Positions 1-7,875 of a stretch of 64,000 nucleotides of DNA are shown piece after piece. The notes beneath the pieces were generated by a model. The model was not told the DNA's origin. It ran no database searches and saw only the letters and a list, made by a program, of their open reading frames with translations. The translations under genes were made by a program, and so were the position numbers. Every line of letters begins with the position of its first letter. The first letter of the stretch is position 1. Location of the stretch: NCBI RefSeq assembly GCF_027857615.1, contig NZ_JAQIFT010000033.1:1-64000 (forward strand), read 5' to 3'. This stretch comes from Holtiella tumoricola. Its GTDB lineage: Bacteria; Bacillota; Clostridia; Lachnospirales; Cellulosilyticaceae.

Positions 1-19
1 ATTACCTCTTTTCCTATGT

Positions 20-1672
20 CTACTTATAGTAATCAACTTCTTGCTTGACTATGATCCCAGAGTATAACTGTATCTCTAGTTTCATACCCTTATGTACTCT
101 TATTGAGGATATGAGCCGTTTTACAAGTTCCTGGTCAAACTCTCTCATCTGAGGGTTTACCATGGTGATAGCCTTATCAAGCTGTTCTACTCGCTCTTTA
201 TAGCTATCCGCTTTTTTCTGAGCCTGCACCATTTGGATTCTTGCTGTTTTCAGCTCATTTATCTGCTCAGATAGGTGCTTATATTCTGTGTCAAAATCCT
301 CGCTTATAGCACCTTGCTTTGCATTATTCTCGATGAGTGTAAGCATTTGCTGTTGTAGCTTTTCTATCTGCTCATCATATTCCGTTGGGACACCTTGGGT
401 ACTGTAGTTACCGATGACTCTGATGACATTTTGTCGAAAGGTGCCTATAAATTCGCCTGTGTTTTCCACCATACTGTTTATGGCAGTCATAACGGCTTCG
501 TGAAGCTGTTTTTCCTTTAATGTAGGAGAGTTTTGGCATTTTGACTTTTTGCCTTGTTTGAGTCTATCCTCACATCTCCATACTGCAGATTTGTCCCCGT
601 ACTTGGACCATATCTGTCTACGGTAGGCGTGACCGCATTCAGCGCAGACCATTAGTTCAGTCAGTATATACTTAGAACTATACTTACTTTTTTCTTTTTC
701 TCCTTTATTGTTCTTTCGGGTTACGGCGGCTTTGTTCAAGGAGGCTCTGCGAAGTTTTTCTTCCTGCACTTGATGAAACAGCTCTTTAGGTATGATAGCT
801 TCATGATTATCCTCTATATAATATTGTCTGACATAGCCATCGTTTTTGACCTTTTTCTTGGTGAGAAAATCTATCGTATAGGTTTTCTGCATACAAGCAT
901 CTCCGCAGAATTTTTCATTTGAGAGCATTTTGTCTATTGTCCCCGGATGCCAGTGGTCAAGTCCTGTTACTGTTTTGATGCCATCTTGTTCCAATCCTCG
1001 AGCAATCTTAATGATACTTTTCCCTTCAAGATACTCCCTAAAAATTCTCTTTACGATAACGGCTTCTTCAGGCACTACCACAAGGTTTCCATCCTCATCC
1101 TTGGTGTATCCTAAAAATTTCTTGTGGTTAACTTGGACAATTCCATTCTCAAATCTTCGTGTAACGCCCCATCTTGTATTTTCGCTAATATTGCGACTTT
1201 CCTCTTGAGCTTGGCTACTTAAAATGGTGATGAGCAGTTCACCACCACTTTCCATGGTATTAACGCCTTCTTTTTCGAAGATGACAGGAATGCCTTTTTC
1301 TTTGAGCTTTCGGATATTCTGTAAGGCATCTACCGTATTTCTTGCAAATCTGCTTACTGACTTGGTTAGGACTAAGTCTATTTTTCCTGAAAGGCACGCA
1401 TCTATCATTGCATTGAAGTCATCTCGTTTGTTGGTTTGTGTTGCCGACTTACCATCGTCAGCGAATATGCCTGCACACTTCCAGTTGGGATTGCTGTTTA
1501 TTTTACTGGTATAGTAATCTACCTGAGCTTCGAAACTCCCTTCCTGTTGCTCAAGTAAGGTGCTTACTCGACAGTAGGCGGCTACACGCAAGATTTTTTG
1601 TTCTACTCGAAGCTGTTTATCATATTTCATCTGTGGTGGTATAATTGCCACATTCTTTTTCTGTACTGCCAT
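20..1672 (-). CDS. Large serine recombinase (site-specific integrase/excisionase)
   Basis: The protein has about 550 residues with the resolvase N-terminal signature YCRVST, whose serine (about residue 37) is the expected nucleophile. A Recombinase domain follows in the middle. A zinc-ribbon region with CAECGHAYRR and later cysteines lies at about 345-390, and a C-terminal coiled coil after it. This is the layout of TnpX/TndX-type large serine recombinases that integrate and excise clostridial elements through a circular intermediate. The ATG at 1672 is preferred because AAAGG lies about 9 nt upstream; an earlier in-frame ATG at 1681 sits too close to that site. It is the last gene of a tandem of three and lies at the window edge, so an attachment site is expected just left of position 1. 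Confidence 0.93.
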   Translation of the reverse strand: MAVQKKNVAIIPPQMKYDKQLRVEQKILRVAAYCRVSTLLEQQEGSFEAQVDYYTSKINSNPNWKCAGIFADDGKSATQTNKRDDFNAMIDACLSGKIDLVLTKSVSRFARNTVDALQNIRKLKEKGIPVIFEKEGVNTMESGGELLITILSSQAQEESRNISENTRWGVTRRFENGIVQVNHKKFLGYTKDEDGNLVVVPEEAVIVKRIFREYLEGKSIIKIARGLEQDGIKTVTGLDHWHPGTIDKMLSNEKFCGDACMQKTYTIDFLTKKKVKNDGYVRQYYIEDNHEAIIPKELFHQVQEEKLRRASLNKAAVTRKNNKGEKEKSKYSSKYILTELMVCAECGHAYRRQIWSKYGDKSAVWRCEDRLKQGKKSKCQNSPTLKEKQLHEAVMTAINSMVENTGEFIGTFRQNVIRVIGNYSTQGVPTEYDEQIEKLQQQMLTLIENNAKQGAISEDFDTEYKHLSEQINELKTARIQMVQAQKKADSYKERVEQLDKAITMVNPQMREFDQELVKRLISSIRVHKGMKLEIQLYSGIIVKQEVDYYK

Positions 1673-1702
1673 TATACTCATCCTTTCGTTTGTTTTCTAA
1701 GG

Positions 1703-2590
1703 TTAACAGAATTTCAGTCCGTTAATAAATTCTGCTTCTATTTTCCCATCTTTATAGATGATAATTTTCTTTACGATTTGCACTATCAATTCTTCATTAA
1801 AATCGGTTGGTTCACTCACATCTTTTAAGCAATCTTTCATCTTCTGAGTGTTGAACTGATAGTCGTCTACTCTTGATACTCTATACATAAGCTCTGCACG
1901 TTTGAAGCTAAGTTGGGCAAGTAGTGGGGAAGAGAACTGTTCTTGTTCTTCCAATTCTTTGATTTGACTTTCTACTGCTTTTAGCTCCATATCCTTTTTC
2001 AATGGCTCTTTTCGATAAGGCTTGTCTAGTAAATTCTGTTTCTGTAGTAGTTTATTGATGGATGATGTTACAATCGTCTTTATTTCATCCTCGCTATAAA
2101 AAAGATTCTTACATACAACTTTGTTGTTAAAAATGTACCGCTTACATTTCCACCGCACCTTTTCATGTGGCTTGCCACAGTGTTCCACATACTTGCGATA
2201 TGGCTCTCCACACTCTCCACAAAATATCCTATTTGTAAAGGCATGGTGATTGTTCATACTATTAAGCTGTGCTGTTCTTCCTAACTGTGTTGTTTTTTCC
2301 TTTCTCTTTTTCTGAGCTTGATCAAACAGCTCCTTACTAACCAGTGGAGGATGCAGGTCATCGCCCATATATTTGGTGTTTTGCAGGATTTTTCCCACAG
2401 CACCATGGGTCCAGTTCGTTTTATGATTGGCATTAGGTATCTCATTTTCTTTGAGTCTCTTTGCGATGGCAAGCATGGATTTTCCATTCACATATTCATT
2501 ATAGATTTTCTTAACCGTATCTGCTTTTTCTTGATCGATGTGAATTTTACCCTCAACCATCTTATAACCAATCGGTAAGTGTGTTTGCAT
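1703..2590 (-). CDS. Serine recombinase-like protein lacking the catalytic domain
   Basis: The roughly 295-residue protein begins directly in the Recombinase domain (GYKM, then YNEYVNGKSM). It continues through a zinc ribbon (CGECGEPYRK, WKCKRY, C) into a coiled-coil tail. The N-terminal resolvase domain with its serine nucleophile is absent, and no remnant of it lies upstream, because the neighbouring recombinase gene ends right there. A site AAGGGG lies 8 nt before the ATG at 2590 and overlaps the end of the upstream gene, so the two are translationally linked. A catalytically empty middle member recurs in clostridial three-recombinase modules as I recall them. A DNA-binding accessory or directionality role is an inference. 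Confidence 0.85.
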   Translation of the reverse strand: MQTHLPIGYKMVEGKIHIDQEKADTVKKIYNEYVNGKSMLAIAKRLKENEIPNANHKTNWTHGAVGKILQNTKYMGDDLHPPLVSKELFDQAQKKRKEKTTQLGRTAQLNSMNNHHAFTNRIFCGECGEPYRKYVEHCGKPHEKVRWKCKRYIFNNKVVCKNLFYSEDEIKTIVTSSINKLLQKQNLLDKPYRKEPLKKDMELKAVESQIKELEEQEQFSSPLLAQLSFKRAELMYRVSRVDDYQFNTQKMKDCLKDVSEPTDFNEELIVQIVKKIIIYKDGKIEAEFINGLKFC

Positions 2591-2595
2591 TTTTT

Positions 2596-4188
2596 TCACC
2601 CCTTTGTAATGGCTTCCGTCAGTTCAAGGTTATTAATGAGTTGGAATGTGATATCTCCGTCTTTCCCAACGATCACCTTGTCTACCGTATGGATAAATAA
2701 TTCTTCTTGATACTCCTCCATGATGACAGGATTATATCTGATGAGTTGTAACAATTTGTTAGTGCCCTCGATTTCTTTTTCAAATCCGTTTCCGTCTAAC
2801 AGGGCATTTCGCCGTTTCTTATATTCTTCAATTTGGATATTTAGGGCAGTCTGCTTTTCCATAAAAATAGCAGAGTCAATATATCCCTTTTGCACCACTC
2901 TGCTTAGGATATGACTCTGCTCTGTTAATTCTGTTATTTTATTGTTTAGCTCAAAAATTTGTTCTTCTTGTTCTTTGCTCATTCTGAGATTTCTTAGCGA
3001 TTCCAAGAGGGGATAGAGGATTTCGCTGTAGTTGCTGACTAGCTTATTCCACATGGTGAGGTAAGCATTTTTGATGATATCCTCTCTTACTGCTTTCATT
3101 TGGCACTGCTTGCTGTTTTCAATATGGGTAATACAGCACCATTGTATTTTCTCGTAAGGCTTGCCGATATATATTTTTTGTCTACGAAACGTGCCTCCGC
3201 ATTCTTTGCAAATAATCTTACTGCTGAACTCATAGCGGTTTTGATACTTGCCACTATCGTCAACACCCATCTGTATTCTGCGGTAGGCATAGATTTCTCG
3301 TACTCTCTCTGCCTGCTGTTGTGTAATAATGGGTGGATGGTTTTCTTTGATAGAATACATGGGAAGTTCTCCCTTATTTCGCTTTTTGGTAAAGGGTACC
3401 CCTTCTGTGGTATATGTTTTCTGCAGGAGCAGTTCACCCTCGTAAATGGGGTTTTGTAAAATCTCCTTGATTACGGTGTCATTCCACTTTTCTCCGTTTC
3501 GAATGGTGGGTATGTTATCACTGTTCAACCCCTTGGCTATTAGATAACTTCCTTTTCCATTTAGGTACTCATTAAAAATCCTACGGACAATTTCGGCCTC
3601 ATCTTCTTTGATGATAAGCTCGCCATTTTCATCCTTGGTGTATCCATATGCTACGCAACCAATATTGTAACTTCCATCTTGAAATCGCTTTTGAATTCCC
3701 CATCGGCTATTGGTAGAAATGCTCTCAGATTCTCCCTGTGCGATAGAGCTTAGAATGGTCAGCATTTGCTCACTCTGTTCTGACATCGTGTTGATATTCT
3801 CTTTTTCAAAGTATACGGCTACGCCAAGTGCTTTTAGTTTTCTGATGGTTTCTATGCTATCTACCGTGTTTCTTGCAAACCTTGTAACGGATTTTGTTAT
3901 AATCATATCGATATTGCCTTTTTCACATTCCTTAATCATCCGCAAAAATTCATCACGACTTTTCACTTTCGTTGCAGTTTTTGCTTCATCAGCAAAAATT
4001 CCGGCATACTCCCAATCCTCTCGACTTTGGATATACTGCTGATAGTATTCTGTCTGCGCTACATAGGAAGTATGTTGTTTTGTTGAATCTGTGCTTACTC
4101 GGCAGTAGGCACAAACCTTTTTCTTTGGCCGTAGCTCTTTGAGTACTTTTTGTCTGACTGGCTCTATGGTTTTCACCTTTTTTGACAT
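2596..4188 (-). CDS. Large serine recombinase
   Basis: The 530-residue protein has the catalytic motif YCRVST (serine about residue 32), ITKSVTRFARNT in the resolvase fold and a Recombinase domain. A zinc ribbon (CKECGGTFRRQ, then WCC, C) and a long C-terminal coiled coil complete it. It is a paralogue of the protein at 20-1672 but clearly diverged. The start follows GGAGG with good spacing. It is the first gene of the recombinase operon, and its TGA is immediately followed by the start of the middle recombinase. The two catalytic members may act together on different att half-sites or be partly redundant; sequence alone does not settle this. Confidence 0.93.
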   Translation of the reverse strand: MSKKVKTIEPVRQKVLKELRPKKKVCAYCRVSTDSTKQHTSYVAQTEYYQQYIQSREDWEYAGIFADEAKTATKVKSRDEFLRMIKECEKGNIDMIITKSVTRFARNTVDSIETIRKLKALGVAVYFEKENINTMSEQSEQMLTILSSIAQGESESISTNSRWGIQKRFQDGSYNIGCVAYGYTKDENGELIIKEDEAEIVRRIFNEYLNGKGSYLIAKGLNSDNIPTIRNGEKWNDTVIKEILQNPIYEGELLLQKTYTTEGVPFTKKRNKGELPMYSIKENHPPIITQQQAERVREIYAYRRIQMGVDDSGKYQNRYEFSSKIICKECGGTFRRQKIYIGKPYEKIQWCCITHIENSKQCQMKAVREDIIKNAYLTMWNKLVSNYSEILYPLLESLRNLRMSKEQEEQIFELNNKITELTEQSHILSRVVQKGYIDSAIFMEKQTALNIQIEEYKKRRNALLDGNGFEKEIEGTNKLLQLIRYNPVIMEEYQEELFIHTVDKVIVGKDGDITFQLINNLELTEAITKG

Positions 4189-4267
4189 TTGCTTTCCTCC
4201 TTTCCCAGAAGTTTACCTCCTGTTAGCAACATACAATACCACAAGCTTTGATATATAGCTAGTGTTT

Positions 4268-4480
4268 TTACACATATACTTTGCTAAGGGCTGGAGAGAA
4301 GGATTGACGATTTAGCGCATCAATTTGGGCATATTCAACTTCGGTGATAATTCCTCTGCGTTTCAGTATTTCAAGCAATTTTATTGACATTTTGTATTCT
4401 ACTTCTTTTGTTGACTGAACTGTATCCATTTGATGTTCTTTAGCCATCTCTGCACCAATTTTCATAATATCAAAACACAT
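4268..4480 (-). CDS. Small SHOCT-like protein upstream of recombinases
   Basis: A 70-residue protein. The C-terminal half (ILKRRGIITEVEYAQI) resembles the short SHOCT-type helical motif found at the ends of many bacterial proteins. The N-terminal half is a predicted amphipathic helix. The ATG at 4480 is chosen because GGGAGG lies 10 nt upstream; an earlier in-frame ATG at 4501 has no such site. It sits between the leader/inverted-repeat region and the recombinase genes, about 80 bp from the first recombinase, and is probably co-transcribed. Its function is unknown; a role in recombinase regulation is a guess from position. Confidence 0.65.
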   Translation of the reverse strand: MCFDIMKIGAEMAKEHQMDTVQSTKEVEYKMSIKLLEILKRRGIITEVEYAQIDALNRQSFSPALSKVYV

Positions 4481-4530
4481 ATGTATATTTCCTCCCATCA
4501 TATTTAATTTTTCTTAATGTCACAAAAATA

Positions 4531-4627
4531 AGAACCTCACGCACTACTACAATCGAAAATTATGGCGGCTGAGAGAACCTGTTGCTTTGCAATACGGAAT
4601 TACTCTCTAATTTAAGCGTGAGGTTCT
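4531..4627 (-). promoter_or_regulatory. Inverted repeat, attenuator-like, upstream of the small protein and recombinases
   Basis: Two perfect 12-nt arms (AGAACCTCACGC at 4531-4542 and its complement at 4616-4627) enclose about 73 nt. A third partial copy of the GAGAACC sequence lies inside at about 4573. Read on the minus strand, the second arm is followed by TTATTTTTG, so the structure could act as an intrinsic terminator. It lies between the short leader ORF at 4677-4733 and the gene at 4268-4480, where an attenuator controlling the recombinases would be expected. Confidence 0.5.
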
Positions 4628-4676
4628 CATGGCTTCTGACATTAAGTCATTTTCTTTTTCTGCACTTAATTCGACA

Positions 4677-4733
4677 CTACTTCCCAAGTGCGAATGGCGA
4701 TTTTATAAACCGAGAGTGGTTAACTCTCGTCAT
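4677..4733 (-). CDS. Possible 18-residue leader peptide
   Basis: A short ORF starting ATGACG, with a strong Shine-Dalgarno GGAGGTGA at the right distance, encodes an 18-residue basic peptide (MTRVNHSRF...GK). It ends in TAG about 50 nt before the attenuator-like inverted repeat. The length, strong ribosome site and following hairpin fit a leader peptide whose translation controls a downstream terminator. Its DNA also holds a small palindrome around AGTGGTTAACTCT. No family match is claimed. Confidence 0.4.
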   Translation of the reverse strand: MTRVNHSRFIKSPFALGK

Positions 4734-5158
4734 AGGAATTTCACCTCCCCGAGGATCTCTCCGGGCTGCCCTCCTTTGTTACGACGGTTTTATCACGCTC
4801 GACTTTAGGACGAGACAGAAGTATCATTATAGGCTGATGAGGTCATGGCAAAACAATTCACCACAAATTGTTTTTTGGTCAGGAGATTCCGCTCGCACCT
4901 TATATTGTCCATTTTGATAGGGAAGAAGAAAGTCTGAACGAACTTTTACACAAAATGTGTGGCTTCGCATTTCATCTTTTTTCCTACAGGTGGTCTTGGC
5001 GTTCCCACCAATGTTGCTTGTCCATCTCTAGCACATCAGCTAATGTATTTATAAAATCGGATATTCAATTTTCAAGGTACTGTTCTGCTTTCATAAGAAA
5101 ACAGGAAGAAAAAAATATCCCTTCACTTACTACCTCACTTCTAAACTTTTTTTGAAGT
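4734..5158. other. Non-coding stretch between sigma-like gene and leader
   Basis: About 425 bp without a convincing ORF on either strand. Plus-strand frames here are fragmentary and lack ribosome sites. The minus strand carries several short palindromic stretches and AAAGGAGGG near 4770. It probably holds the promoter and untranslated leader of the recombinase operon, but no clear -35/-10 pair was assigned. Confidence 0.4.
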
Positions 5159-5668
5159 CTATATCCAAAATTTTTTTAAACTTTTTTTCAGATTGTTTTT
5201 TGCACAATCTACACTATACTTAATTGCTCTTGCAGAACAGCCCTCAATTTGGGCAATTTGTTCGTAAGTAAAATCCTCAAAATAGTATAAAATCAACCGT
5301 CTACGCTGTGTTGGAATAAGGTTTTTGATTGCCTTTAGAAGAAAGTCATTCATAATCTTTCTTTCAACCTCTTCCTCTACAACATTAGGAAATTGAGATA
5401 AATTTTTATAGAGATATTCCTCTGTCAATTCTGATGCATCCATGTGACGTTGCTGTTCATTTATTTGAGATAAGTCATCAAGTTCAAATTCATTAAAGGC
5501 CTCATACATGGCTTGTCCAATATAAATTTGTTGGATAATTCCACTTTCGTTTGGAAAGGTTAAAAAGTAGCTTTTTTCTTGTTCATCGTATCCAATTATA
5601 TAGTCATTATCTTTCGATTTTCTTCTCTTTGGGAATTTAAAATTTTCTTGTTTATCTTTGTTTTGCAT
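5159..5668 (-). CDS. Sigma-70 region 4-like transcription factor
   Basis: The 169-residue protein ends in a clear sigma region 4 helix-turn-helix (about 110-165: IPTQRRRLILYYFEDFTYEQIAQIEG followed by SARAIKYSV). The N-terminal part (about 1-100) is acidic and not a recognised region 2. Such truncated sigma-like proteins accompany the recombinase end of Firmicute conjugative elements and are thought to activate element genes. The ATG at 5668 is preferred because GGAGG lies 7 nt upstream; that GGAGG is itself part of an in-frame ATGGAGG at 5683, which lacks its own site. It lies downstream of a leader/terminator region and upstream of the recombinase operon. Confidence 0.8.
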   Translation of the reverse strand: MQNKDKQENFKFPKRRKSKDNDYIIGYDEQEKSYFLTFPNESGIIQQIYIGQAMYEAFNEFELDDLSQINEQQRHMDASELTEEYLYKNLSQFPNVVEEEVERKIMNDFLLKAIKNLIPTQRRRLILYYFEDFTYEQIAQIEGCSARAIKYSVDCAKNNLKKSLKKFWI

Positions 5669-5703
5669 TTTATTTTCCTCCATTTCTGAATTTTGATTGA
5701 TTG

Positions 5704-5883
5704 TCAAAATGTCAGAAGCGGAGGAGAACGACAGTGATATACACATTTATATATAGTTACTTTGTATAGGCAAAAAGACGCCTCAACTCTTCCTGCTGGA
5801 GTTAAGACGTCTTGATTTTTTCTATGAAATTTTCTATAAAATTGTATACAAGCATTTGTTGGCGGTCTATTATTGAATAGCAT
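5704..5883 (-). CDS. Possible leader ORF with hairpin-masked ribosome site
   Basis: A 59-residue ORF starting MLFNNRPPTNAC with a GGAGG site 7 nt upstream. That site lies inside a near-perfect hairpin (5884-5913). An intrinsic-terminator-like hairpin (5775-5813) lies within its coding sequence. The peptide resembles no family I know. The arrangement is what would be expected of a cis-acting leader controlling the sigma-like gene, whose start is only 35 bp beyond the stop codon. Confidence 0.35.
   Translation of the reverse strand: MLFNNRPPTNACIQFYRKFHRKNQDVLTPAGRVEASFCLYKVTIYKCVYHCRSPPLLTF
5775..5813 (-). terminator. Intrinsic terminator or attenuator before the sigma-like gene
   Basis: On the minus strand, 15-nt arms (AAGACGTCTTAACTC and GAGTTGAGGCGTCTT, pairing fully if G-U is allowed) flank a 9-nt loop and are followed by a T-run (CTTTTTG). 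It lies about 105 nt before the start of the sigma-like gene, so transcripts from the right would be stopped unless antiterminated. The G-U pairs make it stable only in the minus-strand RNA, which supports the orientation. Confidence 0.7.
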
Positions 5884-5913
5884 AGGAATACCTCCTTGTG
5901 AGGAGCTATTCCT
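5884..5913 (-). promoter_or_regulatory. Shine-Dalgarno-sequestering hairpin
   Basis: 13-nt arms AGGAATAGCTCCT and AGGAGGTATTCCT with a CACA loop and one mismatch end exactly at the ATG at 5883. The whole GGAGG ribosome site is paired, so translation of the leader ORF would be shut unless the hairpin opens. Confidence 0.6.
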
Positions 5914-5980
5914 GCCTCTGGCGGTCATCTAGCAGGTGGCCGTCATAATTCCTCATCGCCCAAAATCGAATAAGGATAAA

Positions 5981-6024
5981 AGAAGCAGTAAGGTATTTGC
6001 TAATTCAAGCACCTTACTGCTTCT
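5981..6024 (-). terminator. Intrinsic terminator after hemerythrin gene
   Basis: Perfect 14-nt arms (AGAAGCAGTAAGGT and complement) lie 17 nt past the hemerythrin stop codon and are followed on the minus strand by CTTCTTTTATCC. It ends the CheV-hemerythrin transcript and separates this cargo from the sigma/recombinase block. Confidence 0.8.
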
Positions 6025-6040
6025 TCTTTGCTAAGTAATG

Positions 6041-6448
6041 CTATTTTTTCTGAGATAATATGTGCTTGGCCACTTTTACATCTTCTGTTTTAATATGTTT
6101 AATTAACCAGCCAACCAGTTGTTTATTGATTTCACCAACAAGTTGAAGGGAAGGGCCTTCAGCTTTTAAACGAGCCGAAATATCCTCCACCATATTAGCA
6201 AACCATTCATGATACTTTTTATGATTTGCATAGTCTGGATACCCACTCTGTACCTGTAAAATCTGTTCATGTCCAAAATGAGTCTTTGTATATTGATTTA
6301 AAAAGTCTATTGTCTGACTTATCTCATTTCTTCCTTTTCCTACAGTACAAGCCTCAAGAAGATTATTAATTGCATGTATCAATTCTTTATGTTCTTTATC
6401 AATTTGTGCATTACCTGTTTCTAATTCCCTTGTCCATGTAAAGGCCAT
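6041..6448 (-). CDS. Bacteriohemerythrin
   Basis: The 135-residue single-domain protein has the full set of di-iron ligands: H20 (DKEHK), H57 and E61 (HFGHEQ), H76 and H80 (HKKYH), H118 and D123 (HIKTED). Bacteriohemerythrins bind oxygen reversibly and serve as oxygen carriers or sensors in microaerophilic and anaerobic motile bacteria. The start has GGAGGATAAG upstream. It lies 24 bp after the CheV gene on the same strand, so the two are probably one operon, which suggests a role in oxygen-directed behaviour (inference). Confidence 0.95.
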   Translation of the reverse strand: MAFTWTRELETGNAQIDKEHKELIHAINNLLEACTVGKGRNEISQTIDFLNQYTKTHFGHEQILQVQSGYPDYANHKKYHEWFANMVEDISARLKAEGPSLQLVGEINKQLVGWLIKHIKTEDVKVAKHILSQKK

Positions 6449-6472
6449 CTTACCTTATCCTCCTTAAATCTA

Positions 6473-7375
6473 CTAACTATTTTTTCCTTCCAATAACATA
6501 TAAATGCTATTAATCAATTCTTTTGTAGATGGCTTATTTATCTGAACATCAGCTCCAACTGATTTTCCTTTATGCATAAGCTCCTCTGTAATTAGTGAGG
6601 AAAATATAATAACTGGTAAGCTACTTAAAATATTATCTTCTTTAATATTTTTAGTTAATGTATAACCATCTAAAATTGGCATTTCAATATCAGTTATTAC
6701 AAGTCCTACATATTGTTTAAAATTTTCTCCGTAGCGTTCCTTTATTTCAAACAAAAAGTCTTTTGCATCTTGCCCATTTATAAATCTTTTAATATTTTTC
6801 AGTCCAGCATCTTGCAATGTATGAATCAACATTTCTGCTATAACATTGGAATCCTCTGCCAAAATAATAGGAGTTTGTGCATACTTATCTATAGCACCAT
6901 CTCTATCATGATTCTCTGAATAAGCCGTTCCAATATGTGCAATAGTTGTAATACTTTCAAAGTCCAAAAGTAGAACAATGTTTTCTTCCGACAACAAAGT
7001 TCCAATGGTTATTGGATCCTCTGTCAAACTGTTTCGCTTAATATCTTTCCACTCAATTCTCTTAATCCCTTTTACTTGGTCAACCAAAAAAGCTACTACA
7101 GTACCATTGAATTCACACAACAAGGCAATTGCTCTATTTAGTTCCTCTATTGGCTTCTTATGTAATACAACTTTCAAATCAATAATTGGAACCATTTGCC
7201 CCCTAATGTTAGAGATTCCTCTGATTTCAGATGAACTTTGAGGCATTGGTACAATATCCTTTATTTGTATAATTCCTTTCAGTTTTAATACATTTATTGC
7301 ATATAATCTATTTTCAACAACAAACTCCATAATCTCTAATTCACCAGTTCCAGTATCTAATAAAATATTACTCAT
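6473..7375 (-). CDS. cheV: CheV-type chemotaxis protein (CheW domain plus receiver domain)
   Basis: The N-terminal CheW domain (about 5-150, with EIMEFVVENRLYAINV and RGQMVPIIDL) is followed by a response-regulator receiver domain (about 170-300). The latter has the acidic pocket and phospho-acceptor aspartate in LVITDIEMPILDGYT. CheV couples chemoreceptors to CheA and mediates adaptation by phosphorylation. The ATG at 7375 is chosen because GGGAG precedes it; the first in-frame ATG (7399) has no site. It forms an operon with the downstream bacteriohemerythrin. No CheA, CheY or CheB gene is in the window, so it would have to work with host chemotaxis proteins. Confidence 0.92.
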   Translation of the reverse strand: MSNILLDTGTGELEIMEFVVENRLYAINVLKLKGIIQIKDIVPMPQSSSEIRGISNIRGQMVPIIDLKVVLHKKPIEELNRAIALLCEFNGTVVAFLVDQVKGIKRIEWKDIKRNSLTEDPITIGTLLSEENIVLLLDFESITTIAHIGTAYSENHDRDGAIDKYAQTPIILAEDSNVIAEMLIHTLQDAGLKNIKRFINGQDAKDFLFEIKERYGENFKQYVGLVITDIEMPILDGYTLTKNIKEDNILSSLPVIIFSSLITEELMHKGKSVGADVQINKPSTKELINSIYMLLEGKNS

Positions 7376-7399
7376 TTCATTCTCCCAACTCATTTCCAT

Positions 7400-7875
7400 T
7401 AATATTTACATGCAAGGACTTCATCTTGACAAATACCTTTTGTATCTGTATCGCAACTAGATTTTGTGTATGCACTAACTCAAATTGATCAATTAAAGAT
7501 ATCATAACATTTGCTAATCCACTAAGTTCTTCACTATTCTACTGTAGAAAGATCTGCAAAATGTTCCATGATTTTTTTAACCCCTTTTGTATCAACAATA
7601 TTTTTTACTGCGATACGTTTAAGTACTAGATTTGTTTTTGGTAAATCTGTCTTCACTTCAACTTGCTTTGTTTTTTCTTTTTCAACTTTTTAGATAGGGT
7701 GCTTCCACCATCTCCTCCTCTAGAAACAACTTAAGGTTGCTTAACTACTGGATTAACCTGTTCTGCATTTGGATCTACTTTTTCTTTAACTGGCTGTATT
7801 TTATCAGCTATTGCGCACAGGTTTAAACTTTTCGTCTACTATAGCTCTTCTGCCTTTGGTTTTCTCTCACTATAG
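7400..7875 (-). pseudogene. Degenerate chemoreceptor-like remnants
   Basis: No intact ORF. The minus strand around 7440-7550 translates in broken frames to ELSGLANVMISLIDQFEL, which resembles the end of a methyl-accepting chemotaxis protein (compare ELSGQANML in the intact receptor at 10188). Neighbouring frames are interrupted by several stops. The stretch looks like decayed 3' ends of earlier genes between the surface-protein pseudogene and CheV. Confidence 0.5.

Noticed and set aside
4582..5155. Two plus-strand ORFs in the recombinase leader region
   Set aside because: No ribosome sites, unlike composition; antisense to the putative leader and inverted repeat.
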